From Butyrivibrio sp. (GTDB lineage: Bacteria > Bacillota > Clostridia > Lachnospirales > Lachnospiraceae): a stretch of DNA of 64,000 nucleotides. A program made the position numbers and the translations under genes. This document shows, piece by piece, positions 8,722-15,888 of this stretch (position 1 is the first letter of the stretch; each line of letters opens with the position of its first letter). Below the pieces are notes generated by a model, which saw only the letters and a list, made by a program, of their open reading frames with translations, was not told the DNA's origin and did no database searches. The DNA lies in the NCBI GenBank assembly GCA_017413105.1, contig JAFPVA010000220.1, positions 28,584 to 92,583 of the forward strand, given 5' to 3'.

Positions 8722-9666
8722 TTATGATTTTGTCACGTCTTTTTCCGTAAGAAGCTCTTCAATAAGCTTTTTCTGATACTCAGGCTCTTTAGCTGCTCTG
8801 GTCAGATCATCTAGCCTACCGGATTCAATCAGAATTAGATTAAGCCTGTTAACAGTGTCAGTGACTTCTTCCGTCACTATCTTTCTGGTTTCCTCTCTAA
8901 CATCACGCTTTATATGTTCTATCTCATCCCATCTCTGCATATATCGTTCTGTGACCTCCGCTTTTTTCTTGGTCTCGGAAACAACTTCTTCCATCTTAGT
9001 TACGATTTCACATGGATTTGCCTTTACCTGCCCTGTTACTATATATTCTAACATCTCCTGAAGGCGTTCTCCATATTCCTTTTTGTTTTTAAGATTATTT
9101 TTTCCCTTGCCATAAAGGAAGATTCTTTTGATTCCGTCCTTATACTCGATTTCCGGATGCGTTGTGATAGTTGAGCTTACTTCATAATACATATCTCCAG
9201 CTTCAAAAGGATCATAGGATAAGATTGTAATTGACACATAGTCCGGAAGTTCCAGATAACTATGGCCAGAAGGCAATTTCTTGCTATCACATATTCCCTG
9301 ATAATATCTACCTCTTTTGGGTAGTTCATCTTTATCCGCAGCTCTGTCTTCCATCTCTATGTCGTAGATTGTGGCGTTGCTTTTGTTCTGCTTTTGATTA
9401 TCAATGCAAACATCAAACCTGATTCCATGATAAATCGAGTCAAGTCCGGATAGAGCCTTCTGTGACCTGACATTTCCGATAGGTACGTCCATATCCAACA
9501 CTGTATCAAGAATACCCTTGACTACAATGCTTCCTTTCTCCTCATCTTCAAGAACACTGTCAAACATAAATCCGTTGATAAGATTCATTTCACTGACTCT
9601 TTTCCTGGCCTCATCAAAGGTGATCCGCGGCGTATCCGCCGTGGTTACATTAATTTCAATACTCAT
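8722..9666 (-). CDS. Rpn-family PD-(D/E)XK nuclease/transposase-like protein
   Basis: 314 residues, typical for the Rpn/PDDEXK_2 family common in Lachnospiraceae. The nuclease core is in the first half: NLINGFMFDSVL, then LSGLDSIYHGIRFDVCI and ATIYDIEMEDR, which supply the Asp and the E-x-E acidic residues expected of the active site. The C-terminal third is helical and charged (KKKAEVTERYMQRWDEIEHI, then LIESGRLDDLTRAAKEPEY), as in other members. Rpn proteins are DNA endonucleases linked to recombination, and recent work connects some to phage defence. It stands alone with gaps on both sides. A truncated copy of its 3' end is found at 11731-11822, so the family has been duplicated locally. 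Confidence 0.85.
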   Translation of the reverse strand: MSIEINVTTADTPRITFDEARKRVSEMNLINGFMFDSVLEDEEKGSIVVKGILDTVLDMDVPIGNVRSQKALSGLDSIYHGIRFDVCIDNQKQNKSNATIYDIEMEDRAADKDELPKRGRYYQGICDSKKLPSGHSYLELPDYVSITILSYDPFEAGDMYYEVSSTITTHPEIEYKDGIKRIFLYGKGKNNLKNKKEYGERLQEMLEYIVTGQVKANPCEIVTKMEEVVSETKKKAEVTERYMQRWDEIEHIKRDVREETRKIVTEEVTDTVNRLNLILIESGRLDDLTRAAKEPEYQKKLIEELLTEKDVTKS

Positions 9667-9887
9667 TCATATTCCTCTCATTCTTTTATTATGCTGCCTG
9701 TCATGCTTGGAATTCCCGGCGAGATTGCCATATGGATAAATCCTAGAATAGAACAGATATGTGATTCGATAGAAATTCGAATCGCAAGTGGTAATATATC
9801 ATAGTTACAATCGAACATGCAACCGAACAGATTATTAAGATTTGGGCTGGTTTCTTAAGAATTAGTCGGTTTTTCGGAGACACAAAA

Positions 9888-9927
9888 GGGACGGTTCTTT
9901 GTGGTTTTATACCGCTTGAACCGTCCC
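9888..9927. repeat. Palindromic GGGACGGTTC repeat (short form), possible terminator
   Basis: GGGACGGTTC (9888-9897) and GAACCGTCCC (9918-9927) form a perfect 10-bp stem with a 20-nt loop. It lies just after the stop of the divergent flagellin gene and is followed on the minus strand by TTTTG, so it may also end that transcript. It is the leftmost intact member of a repeat family also found near 15 kb, 17.7 kb, 19.5 kb and 22.9 kb. Confidence 0.8.
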
Positions 9928-9935
9928 CGTTAATC

Positions 9936-11108
9936 TTACTCTAAGAGCCGTATCACTGACTGTTTTGACTGATTGGCCTGAGAAAGGATTGTCTGTCCTG
10001 CCTGAAGCAGGATATTCCTATTTGCGTAACCCACCATTGTACTGGCCATCTCGGTGTCTCTTATCACTGACTCTGAACTTGTGGTATTTTCGACAACATT
10101 ATCAAGATTCCTTATGGTGTGTTCGAGACGATTTTGTATAGAGCCAAGATATGCTCTATGTTGTGAGTTTATAGTGATAGCGCTTTTTACGGCGTCAATT
10201 CCCTGAAGAGCTCCTGAATTATCGTGGGTTGCAACATTTACATTCCACAGACCGAGAGCGCTGGAATTCATAGCATCAATGCTTACGCCAAGGGTGTCCG
10301 TAGATTCAGAACCTATAAGCAAGTCCAGCTTTAAGGGGCCATGGAATTCCATGATAAACTTACCTTCATCGGAACCTGACGTGGAATATTTAATCGTTAC
10401 AGAGTAATCTGAAGTAGTATTAGCTTCTGAAAGCCTGCTGGCCACATGCCTGTACACTGACTCTTTTGACATAGGCCATGGATGATCCCTGGAACCATCG
10501 GTGTCTTCGTCATAGGTTCCACCAATCTGATAATAAACAGTCTGATCGCCGCTTCCCTGAGTCAGAATGGTACCGGAAGTCAGTGGTGGTACTTGGAAAT
10601 AAGCATTCTGCGAACTTGTTGCCTGTGTTACAGATCCCCGGACTCCACCATAGGAAAGAGATGGCACCCTGGCATTCACGTGCTCCTGAGGCACTCCGTT
10701 TAAAAGTTTCAGCTCATTAAAGGTTGTTGTGGCACCTGTTCTGTCGATTTCCTCCTGAATCTCATCTATCTCGTACTGAATATATTCCCTGTCGACTGAT
10801 TGAAGAGTGTCATTGGCTGCTTTTACACACAGTTCGTTTATCCTCTGAAGCATGTCATGAACTTCATTTAAGGCTCCCTCAGCCGTCTGTACCATTGAAA
10901 TGCCATCCTGGGCATTTTCCGAAGCCTGAGTAAGGCCGCGAATCTGCCTTCTCATCTTCTCGGATATTGCAAGTCCCGCCGCATCATCAGCGGCACGATT
11001 TATTCTATATCCGGAAGCAAGCTTCTCCGATGCCTTTGCCTGGTCTTTAACATTTATGTTAAACATTCTGTTGGCATTCATCGCCTCAATACAATGTTGT
11101 ATGACCAT
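9936..11108 (-). CDS. Divergent flagellin with an unusual variable domain
   Basis: 390 residues. The N-terminal D0/D1 region is clearly flagellin (MVIQHCIEAMNANRMF, then SEKLASGYRINRAADDAAG, then ISEKMRRQIRGLTQ), as is the C-terminus (IQNRLEHTIRNLDNVVEN, then ILSQANQSKQSVIRLLE). Between residues ~150 and 310 it has a ~160-residue insert with Tyr/Gly/Ser-rich sequence that the two main flagellins at 54-56 kb lack. Conserved positions are altered (Cys in QHC, His in NSQHRAYLG), so it is more diverged than the other two. ATG 11108 matches the family N-terminus and has GAGGG 7 nt upstream. A weak sigma-28-like site (TAAT, 16 nt, GCCGAAAA) lies at 11144-11171. It may be a minor filament protein; its distance from the flagellar genes suggests it moved or was duplicated. 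Confidence 0.85.
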   Translation of the reverse strand: MVIQHCIEAMNANRMFNINVKDQAKASEKLASGYRINRAADDAAGLAISEKMRRQIRGLTQASENAQDGISMVQTAEGALNEVHDMLQRINELCVKAANDTLQSVDREYIQYEIDEIQEEIDRTGATTTFNELKLLNGVPQEHVNARVPSLSYGGVRGSVTQATSSQNAYFQVPPLTSGTILTQGSGDQTVYYQIGGTYDEDTDGSRDHPWPMSKESVYRHVASRLSEANTTSDYSVTIKYSTSGSDEGKFIMEFHGPLKLDLLIGSESTDTLGVSIDAMNSSALGLWNVNVATHDNSGALQGIDAVKSAITINSQHRAYLGSIQNRLEHTIRNLDNVVENTTSSESVIRDTEMASTMVGYANRNILLQAGQTILSQANQSKQSVIRLLE

Positions 11109-11176
11109 ACCCATTCCCTCGTTTAGCCATTCCTCCAATCATTTTTTCGGCATAAAAGAGGGAAAAGATTATAATA

Positions 11177-11224
11177 AAAAGAAACAGTTCTTATTAAATT
11201 GCGCAACTAAGAACTGTCTCTTTT
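11177..11224 (-). terminator. Terminator after hicAB
   Basis: A long, nearly perfect inverted repeat: AAGAGACAGTTCTTA pairs with TAAGAACTGTTTCTT around a GTTGCGCAATTTAA loop. It is followed on the minus strand by a T-rich run. It would end the hicAB transcript just before the divergent flagellin gene. Confidence 0.75.
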
Positions 11225-11256
11225 AGAATATAGAATTATTCATAAACACCTTTTTA

Positions 11257-11481
11257 CTAGTTCTCTTGTGATGATTGATCTTCATAACTTGCTAGATAGT
11301 CATCAATAGCATTCCTAAAGTCATCCTTCAATTCCTTAATAGTTTCGCCTTCATAAGACACTATATCATTTAGATTCTTTAAATTTTGGACATGCCCATA
11401 AAGAATATCTGCTTTAGTATCAACTTCAATGTTGCCGATAAATCCTTTATACTCAAGTACATTAGATATATTATTGCTCAA
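11257..11481 (-). CDS. hicB: HicB-family antitoxin
   Basis: 74 residues. It shows the HicB partial RNase H-like fold: EYKGFIGNIEVDTKADILYG, then ISYEGETIKELKDDFRNAID, which is IVSYEGETI in the sequence, then DYLASY. It is short and has no evident C-terminal DNA-binding helix-turn-helix, as in other short HicB forms. Its ATG overlaps the stop of the toxin gene as ATGA, giving the toxin-first order usual for hicAB. It should neutralise the HicA partner by direct binding. Confidence 0.85.
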   Translation of the reverse strand: MSNNISNVLEYKGFIGNIEVDTKADILYGHVQNLKNLNDIVSYEGETIKELKDDFRNAIDDYLASYEDQSSQEN

Positions 11482-11708
11482 ATCAATCCCTCCCTTTGCA
11501 AAAATGAGATCAAGTCCTTAACTGCATATTCCTTAAAATAACTATAATTATGCGGCTTATGGAAAGCAAATCTTGCCCCACTTGGGGCAATCAGCATACA
11601 TCTTGAGCCACTTCCTCTTTGGGAAATTGAACAGCCTAACTTTGATATCAGTCCTTGTAGTTCAAAATATGTGTAATCAGTAGGAACAGACAATAATCTT
11701 TCTATCAT
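11478..11708 (-). CDS. hicA: HicA-like toxin (mRNA interferase family)
   Basis: 76 residues. It has the small double-stranded-RNA-binding-like fold of HicA/YcfA: TYFELQGLISKLGCSISQRG, then GSRCMLIAPSGARFAFHKPH, then VKDLISFLQREGLI. The usual GSH segment reads GSGSR here, so the canonical catalytic His is absent at that position, while a His remains in FHKPHN. HicA variants with GSR are known, so activity cannot be excluded. The ribosome site is weak. It forms a two-gene toxin-antitoxin module with the overlapping hicB, closed by a terminator. Confidence 0.8.
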   Translation of the reverse strand: MIERLLSVPTDYTYFELQGLISKLGCSISQRGSGSRCMLIAPSGARFAFHKPHNYSYFKEYAVKDLISFLQREGLI

Positions 11709-11730
11709 CTTTTCATCTAATACCTATCAT

Positions 11731-11822
11731 GCTTTTTCTGATACTCAGGCTCTTTGGCTGCTCTGGCCAAATCGTCTATCCTTCCCCGCTACCATATTTT
11801 CCAGCATTTCCTGAAAGCTTAA
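11731..11822 (-). pseudogene. Remnant of an Rpn-family gene
   Basis: About 55 bp from 11731 match, with few mismatches, the 3' coding part of the Rpn gene (around 8768-8822). They are followed directly by ~28 bp similar to a more internal part (around 9040-9067). The piece between is deleted, there is no usable reading frame, and the copy is clearly dead. It marks a second, mostly lost Rpn gene between hicAB and the ATPase gene. Confidence 0.7.
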
Positions 11823-11846
11823 ACCTCTCAACTATTACAATGTTTT

Positions 11847-12947
11847 CTACCACTCATTCCTAAACCTTAAGTACCTTTCAAATCTAGGAAGCAGTATTCG
11901 CAAATAGCCGTATGTTTTACCATTCACAATGCCACTTTCCATCAGGCGCTTTCTATATGTAGTAAAGGTATCAGAAGTCATACCGGTTTCTTCGCGAATT
12001 TTTTCCACCTTAATACTTGCCTCTCCGGTTTCTTCCATAATATGAGCCATAGCATATAGTACTTTCAGGTCATTTGCAGATAACTCATCACATATCTTAC
12101 TATAAGCTAGTTCTGCCAGTGTAACATCCAATTCCCTATATATTTCATTCTCATCTATTTCCGACGTTTTTTTCTTGCTAAGTGCGTTCCAAAAATGAAA
12201 TCCCACAGCCTGAAATGCAAGAGAATATCCTCGTGTTGCAAAAGCCAGTTTTTCTGCTCTCTCGCGATCAAGTTTTAAGGTATCTTCGTAGTCTTTACAG
12301 ATTGCAGTTATGTTCAGAGTTTCCAACTCCATTACCTTTGCTCTGTATAAAAAAGTTAAGGATTTGTTATTCTTTATTGCTTTAATATTGTCTAACAGGC
12401 CGGTCATTAGCACATAAATATCATAGTCAGCACTTGCATATGAAGACAGTGCATGTGAAAAACGGGCAACATCCTTGCTGTATGTCACTTCATCTATTGT
12501 GACTAAAAGTCTCTTTTTCGCTTTTTTCAAAACCCGAAGCATCATGGCAAGTGCATCTTCAGCATTAGAAGCCACAATCTCTGCATTTTCCAGGTGAACA
12601 CCTATTCCAAGAACAGAAAAATCAATTTTAGCTTTGACAAACAATGATTTAATCTCAGGAATAAGATATAATCCCCTCGCCAGTGAATCTAAAAGGTCAC
12701 TTTCAGGATTAATATCTACTGCTATCCAGTCCTTCCTGGAGGATATCTTATTTCGTATATCACCAAGCATGACCGTTTTTCCTGTGCCTCTGACTCCTGT
12801 GATAAACATCCCCCTATATGTAGGAACATTCCTTACGAAGTTATCAACTATCTCATTTGTCACACTTGTTCTTTCTATGAATTGTGGTGGTATATAGCTA
12901 AATTGTAATGTATATGGATTGTCTATTTCACTAAATTCATTTCTCAT
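11847..12947 (-). CDS. AAA/STAND-type ATPase
   Basis: 366 residues. Walker A is FITGVRGTGKTVML, Walker B is RLLVTIDEVTY, and an ALSSYASADYDIYVLMTG segment provides the expected sensor-like strand. The C-terminal ~90 residues (KICDELSANDLKVLYAMAHI, then IREETGMTSDTFTTYRKRLM) look like a winged-helix DNA-binding module, as in archaeal-type ATPases of the STAND group. ATG 12947 is preferred over the longer frame because AAGGGG lies 7 nt upstream. Its promoter overlaps a striking set of 10-bp direct repeats. The role is unknown; such proteins occur in regulation and in defence islands. Confidence 0.8.
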   Translation of the reverse strand: MRNEFSEIDNPYTLQFSYIPPQFIERTSVTNEIVDNFVRNVPTYRGMFITGVRGTGKTVMLGDIRNKISSRKDWIAVDINPESDLLDSLARGLYLIPEIKSLFVKAKIDFSVLGIGVHLENAEIVASNAEDALAMMLRVLKKAKKRLLVTIDEVTYSKDVARFSHALSSYASADYDIYVLMTGLLDNIKAIKNNKSLTFLYRAKVMELETLNITAICKDYEDTLKLDRERAEKLAFATRGYSLAFQAVGFHFWNALSKKKTSEIDENEIYRELDVTLAELAYSKICDELSANDLKVLYAMAHIMEETGEASIKVEKIREETGMTSDTFTTYRKRLMESGIVNGKTYGYLRILLPRFERYLRFRNEW

Positions 12948-12981
12948 AAAACACCCCTTATAAGAATCACCCTGTGTCTTT

Positions 12982-13060
12982 ATTATAATATCTTTCACAA
13001 CTTTTCACAACTCTCCACAACTTTCCACAACATCATTTTTCTTTCACAACTCTCCACAAC
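12982..13060 (-). promoter_or_regulatory. Promoter of the 366-residue ATPase gene overlapped by six 10-bp direct repeats
   Basis: On the minus strand TTGTGA (13010-13005), a 17-bp spacer and TATAAT (12987-12982) form a near-consensus sigma-A promoter 35 bp before ATG 12947. The -35 box is part of a tandem array of GTTGTGgaga-type units. In plus-strand terms CACAAC begins at 12996, 13006, 13016, 13026, 13045 and 13055, so the spacing is 10, 10, 10, 19 and 10 bp, about one helical turn. This suggests cooperative binding of a regulator to one face of the DNA. Confidence 0.65.
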
Positions 13061-13104
13061 TTTTCTTTTATCCATATACAAAACTCTACTATATCCTCTT
13101 TAGT

Positions 13105-14889
13105 TTAAATTCCCTTCAAGTATTCCTCAACATTTACATAGTCCACAGAGTTAAACTTTCCTGATTTTCCAGTATATATCACATATTTCCCAAGAATATC
13201 TCCATATCTTTTCTCTGTCTGACTAAGTTTCTTTTTATCGAGAAGGTGACGAGCCTGCTCCGGGACCGCCTTATTTGAATGCTTGATCTCATAGATTCTG
13301 CAGCACAGTTTTAGTGGATCAAACACAACCATATCAAATTCCCCAATTTCAAACTGGAGAACAAATACATTAAAGTTCGGATTGGCATTTTGTGTTTCGA
13401 GAAGAACAATTTCCTCCATCATTCTTCCCCTGATCTCATCCAATATTCTGTCGATGATTTTGCTTCTGTCCTTAACGCCAAGGTTGCCAAACACATCATC
13501 CTGAATAATAGAGGTTATAAGAGATTGTGCCTGAGAGTAACGAAGTCCCGGCTGCGTAAAGACATTCCTTACAGTAGCAACAGCTCCATCAGCCACTGAA
13601 ACGATATCAATTGGAGTTACCAAATCCAGTAAATGAAGATACTGCTGTATTTCTTCTATATGACTGTATGTAACCTCTACGGAGGCATCTTCCTTTTCAA
13701 TTATATAAAGAAGAGACTTTAATCTTTCAGTCAATGCATCCACATCTACCAAATCAAGAAGATCCGTCGGGTTTTCTTTATCTCTACGCAGGTTGTTCTT
13801 GGAAATACCAAAATCATGAGATTTAAATCTTTCTTCAATAACCTCAATTGCAAACCTATGATTCATGTCTTCGATAATGCGGTTAATGACATTTGTAAGC
13901 TCGCCACTTTCATAGAGCTTTGTTAGTCCTCTAAAATGACCGCCATACTGGTAGAACTTCAGGGAATGCTGGATATTCTGAGCTATAGCACTATCCACAT
14001 ATTCGTTAGTACTCTTTATATTTGAAAACGTACCATTTTCTTCATTGAAATTAAAGCCACCAATACTCATGGTTCCGCTATATCTTATATATTCATCAAT
14101 ACCTCTTTTGCCAAGAACCTCTTCAAATTCTTTGTATGGAATAAAAGTTGTATGTACCATAACTGCACGGTCATAGAGCTGCTCATCCATGGTGAAAAGA
14201 AATCCCAAAGAGTCTGTTCCGGATAGAACAATTTTCATACCACTGCTGGCAAATATGTCTGAAAAGACCGCTGCATTCTCAATGAATTCCTCCATAAGGG
14301 TCACTTCATCAATAAAAACATATTTGTAACCGCGTTTTTCCATAAGGCGAATATCTCTATGAACGTCCTCTAAAGTATCCCCTGCTTTGACCTGAATAAA
14401 AACAGTTCTATCAAAATCTTCCTTACTCATCTCACCGATAAGTTGCTTTATCATGGTCGTCTTTCCGGTTCTGCGAAGGCCATACAAAACTAGAACAATC
14501 CCAGTTTCAGATCCATAAATGTATCTTTCTATTTTTTTGATACATTCTCTTTTTTTGTATTCTTTTACAGGCTTAACAAATCTCGATAATTCCTCTTCCA
14601 TTCTTACAAAAACCGTGTAGTCATTATCGTCACCTACTTTGATTGGAGGAGAAATAGAGTAATCATTATTTCTACCGGTTTTTAGCAGTTTTTCCAGTCT
14701 CTTCCGCTCATCTATCTGCCCGCGGAGCACTTCAAGTTCTTCGCCCTTTACCCTCTTAGTTTTCTGCTTCCCATCCTCAGGATACTGCCAGTACTCGTAC
14801 TCCCTACCATTTATTCTTTTGGTGGTAATACTTCCTTTAGTTAGGGCTTCTATTCTTTTTACAATGTCTCGATTATCATTTGCACTCAT
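13105..14889 (-). CDS. AAA-type ATPase fused to a PD-(D/E)XK-like nuclease domain
   Basis: 594 residues. The N-terminal ~110 residues are charged (KRINGREYEYWQYPEDG). The ATPase core follows: Walker A VLYGLRRTGKTTMI, Walker B YKYVFIDEVTLMEEF, and a sensor strand MKIVLSGTDSLG. A long helical middle follows, and the C-terminal ~110 residues carry EIGEFDMVVFDP and CRIYEIKHSNKAV, the Asp and E-x-K pattern of a PD-(D/E)XK nuclease. This order resembles the AAA_14/DUF4143 proteins abundant in anaerobes. The ATG has AGGAG 9 nt upstream. A perfect 24-bp inverted repeat lies immediately before the ribosome site. Confidence 0.85.
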   Translation of the reverse strand: MSANDNRDIVKRIEALTKGSITTKRINGREYEYWQYPEDGKQKTKRVKGEELEVLRGQIDERKRLEKLLKTGRNNDYSISPPIKVGDDNDYTVFVRMEEELSRFVKPVKEYKKRECIKKIERYIYGSETGIVLVLYGLRRTGKTTMIKQLIGEMSKEDFDRTVFIQVKAGDTLEDVHRDIRLMEKRGYKYVFIDEVTLMEEFIENAAVFSDIFASSGMKIVLSGTDSLGFLFTMDEQLYDRAVMVHTTFIPYKEFEEVLGKRGIDEYIRYSGTMSIGGFNFNEENGTFSNIKSTNEYVDSAIAQNIQHSLKFYQYGGHFRGLTKLYESGELTNVINRIIEDMNHRFAIEVIEERFKSHDFGISKNNLRRDKENPTDLLDLVDVDALTERLKSLLYIIEKEDASVEVTYSHIEEIQQYLHLLDLVTPIDIVSVADGAVATVRNVFTQPGLRYSQAQSLITSIIQDDVFGNLGVKDRSKIIDRILDEIRGRMMEEIVLLETQNANPNFNVFVLQFEIGEFDMVVFDPLKLCCRIYEIKHSNKAVPEQARHLLDKKKLSQTEKRYGDILGKYVIYTGKSGKFNSVDYVNVEEYLKGI

Positions 14890-14904
14890 AATAATATTCT
14901 CCTA

Positions 14905-14966
14905 AAACAATTTTAACTTATTTAACTTAATCCGCATAGGGAAAGTTAAATAAGTTAAAATTGTTT
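14905..14966. promoter_or_regulatory. Perfect 24-bp inverted repeat in the leader of the ATPase-nuclease gene
   Basis: The arms 14905-14928 and 14943-14966 are exact reverse complements (24 of 24) around a 14-nt spacer. Each arm contains a tandem TTAACTTA-like pair. It starts only a few bases upstream of the AGGAG ribosome site of the gene starting at 14889. It could be an operator, a transcript hairpin that controls translation, or the terminator of an upstream transcript. The A+T-rich stem without a 3' T run argues against a simple terminator. Confidence 0.7.
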
Positions 14967-14975
14967 AGAGACCAC

Positions 14976-15057
14976 TGAGAACCGTCCCCGTTAGTTGATT
15001 GCCTGTTGGTAGACAATTCATTGATAGTGGAACGCAGGAACCGTCCCCGCGTTCCAC
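14976..15057. repeat. Copy of the GAACCGTCCCC palindromic repeat
   Basis: It contains GAGAACCGTCCCCGTT at 14977-14992 and a second unit at 15028-15057, where GTGGAACGC and GCGTTCCAC enclose GAACCGTCCCC. Sequence and hairpin layout match the copies at 15815, 17707 and 19484. Confidence 0.8.
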
Positions 15058-15068
15058 CCTGATGACAT

Positions 15069-15785
15069 TTAGCTCATCCCATGCTCACAATCGACTTTTT
15101 TCTCATGTTTAAGATACGAAAAATCCAGATTTCTGGCATGTTCTATTATTTCCTTGTATCCGATCTTTTTTCCGAAAAGAAGCGTTGTTCCAAGCACAAA
15201 GCCGTCAACACCTTCCGGAGCATATTTTAGCATTCTCTCTTTTCCGCAGGCACCATCCCAAATGAGTTTAAAGCCCATTTCAGCTCGAAGTTCAAGAAGG
15301 CGCTCTATCTTTTCCCCGACAAAGGGCAAAAAGACCTGGCTGGCATTTCCGGGATTGACAGCCATTACGAGAACATAGTCCACGATACGGAGCATTTCAC
15401 GAACTGTCTCAACGCTAGTTCCCGGATTGATGGCTATGCCGGAATACATCCCTGCATCTTTTATCTTCTGGATTGTGGCTGAAGGATGATACTCTGCCTC
15501 TGGGTGAATGTATACAGTATCGCCTTTGCGAAGCCGTGACAGAAACAGATCAATGCTGTTTCTCGGATGTTCGATCATAAGGTGAACATCAAGGGGTTTT
15601 TTGCTTGCTTTGGCTATATAGGCCATGTCGTAAAGGGACATGGCAAAGTTGCTGACATAGCGCCCGTCCATTATATCAATGTGAAAGGAATCTATGCCCG
15701 CCGCCTCAAGGTCTTTTACTTCATCTGCAAGATGACCATAATCTGCACACATCATCGATGCCGTCAGCATGAAATCATAACTCAT
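15069..15785 (-). CDS. Ribulose-phosphate 3-epimerase family protein
   Basis: 238 residues, a TIM-barrel pentulose/hexulose-phosphate epimerase. Visible family landmarks are SFHIDIMDGRYVSNFA with the metal-binding and catalytic Asp, LDVHLMIEHP, GIAINPGTSVETV, VLVMAVNPG, and a phosphate-binding end region DGFVLGTTLLF. The segment usually ending in a DGGI motif reads LIWDGACGKE, so it differs from housekeeping Rpe and may use another substrate (for example allulose-6-phosphate). ATG 15785 has AAGGAG upstream. Flanked by repeats and next to licD, it may supply a pentulose phosphate for a surface sugar, but this is only contextual. Confidence 0.85.
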   Translation of the reverse strand: MSYDFMLTASMMCADYGHLADEVKDLEAAGIDSFHIDIMDGRYVSNFAMSLYDMAYIAKASKKPLDVHLMIEHPRNSIDLFLSRLRKGDTVYIHPEAEYHPSATIQKIKDAGMYSGIAINPGTSVETVREMLRIVDYVLVMAVNPGNASQVFLPFVGEKIERLLELRAEMGFKLIWDGACGKERMLKYAPEGVDGFVLGTTLLFGKKIGYKEIIEHARNLDFSYLKHEKKVDCEHGMS

Positions 15786-15814
15786 CGCACTTCTCCTTAA
15801 TAGAATCACGTAGG

Positions 15815-15888
15815 GTGGAACGAGGGTGAAACGAGGGGACGGTTCCTGCGTTCCATTGTGGAACGGAAGAACCGTCCCCTCGTTCCAC
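15815..15888. repeat. Copy of the GGGACGGTTC palindromic repeat
   Basis: GGAACGAGGGGACGGTTCC and its complement near 15865-15888 fold into a long hairpin. The right end reaches the stop codon of licD, so the repeat abuts the gene and possibly shaped its 3' end. Confidence 0.85.

Noticed and set aside
11106-11140. Out-of-frame ATG with a strong GGAGG before the divergent flagellin
   Set aside because: It would give only 14 codons; the in-frame ATG at 11108 has its own GAGGG and restores the family N-terminus. A leader-peptide role is possible but unsupported.
12991-13060. CRISPR array
   Set aside because: The repeating unit is only 10 bp with no spacers, so it is a direct-repeat regulatory array.
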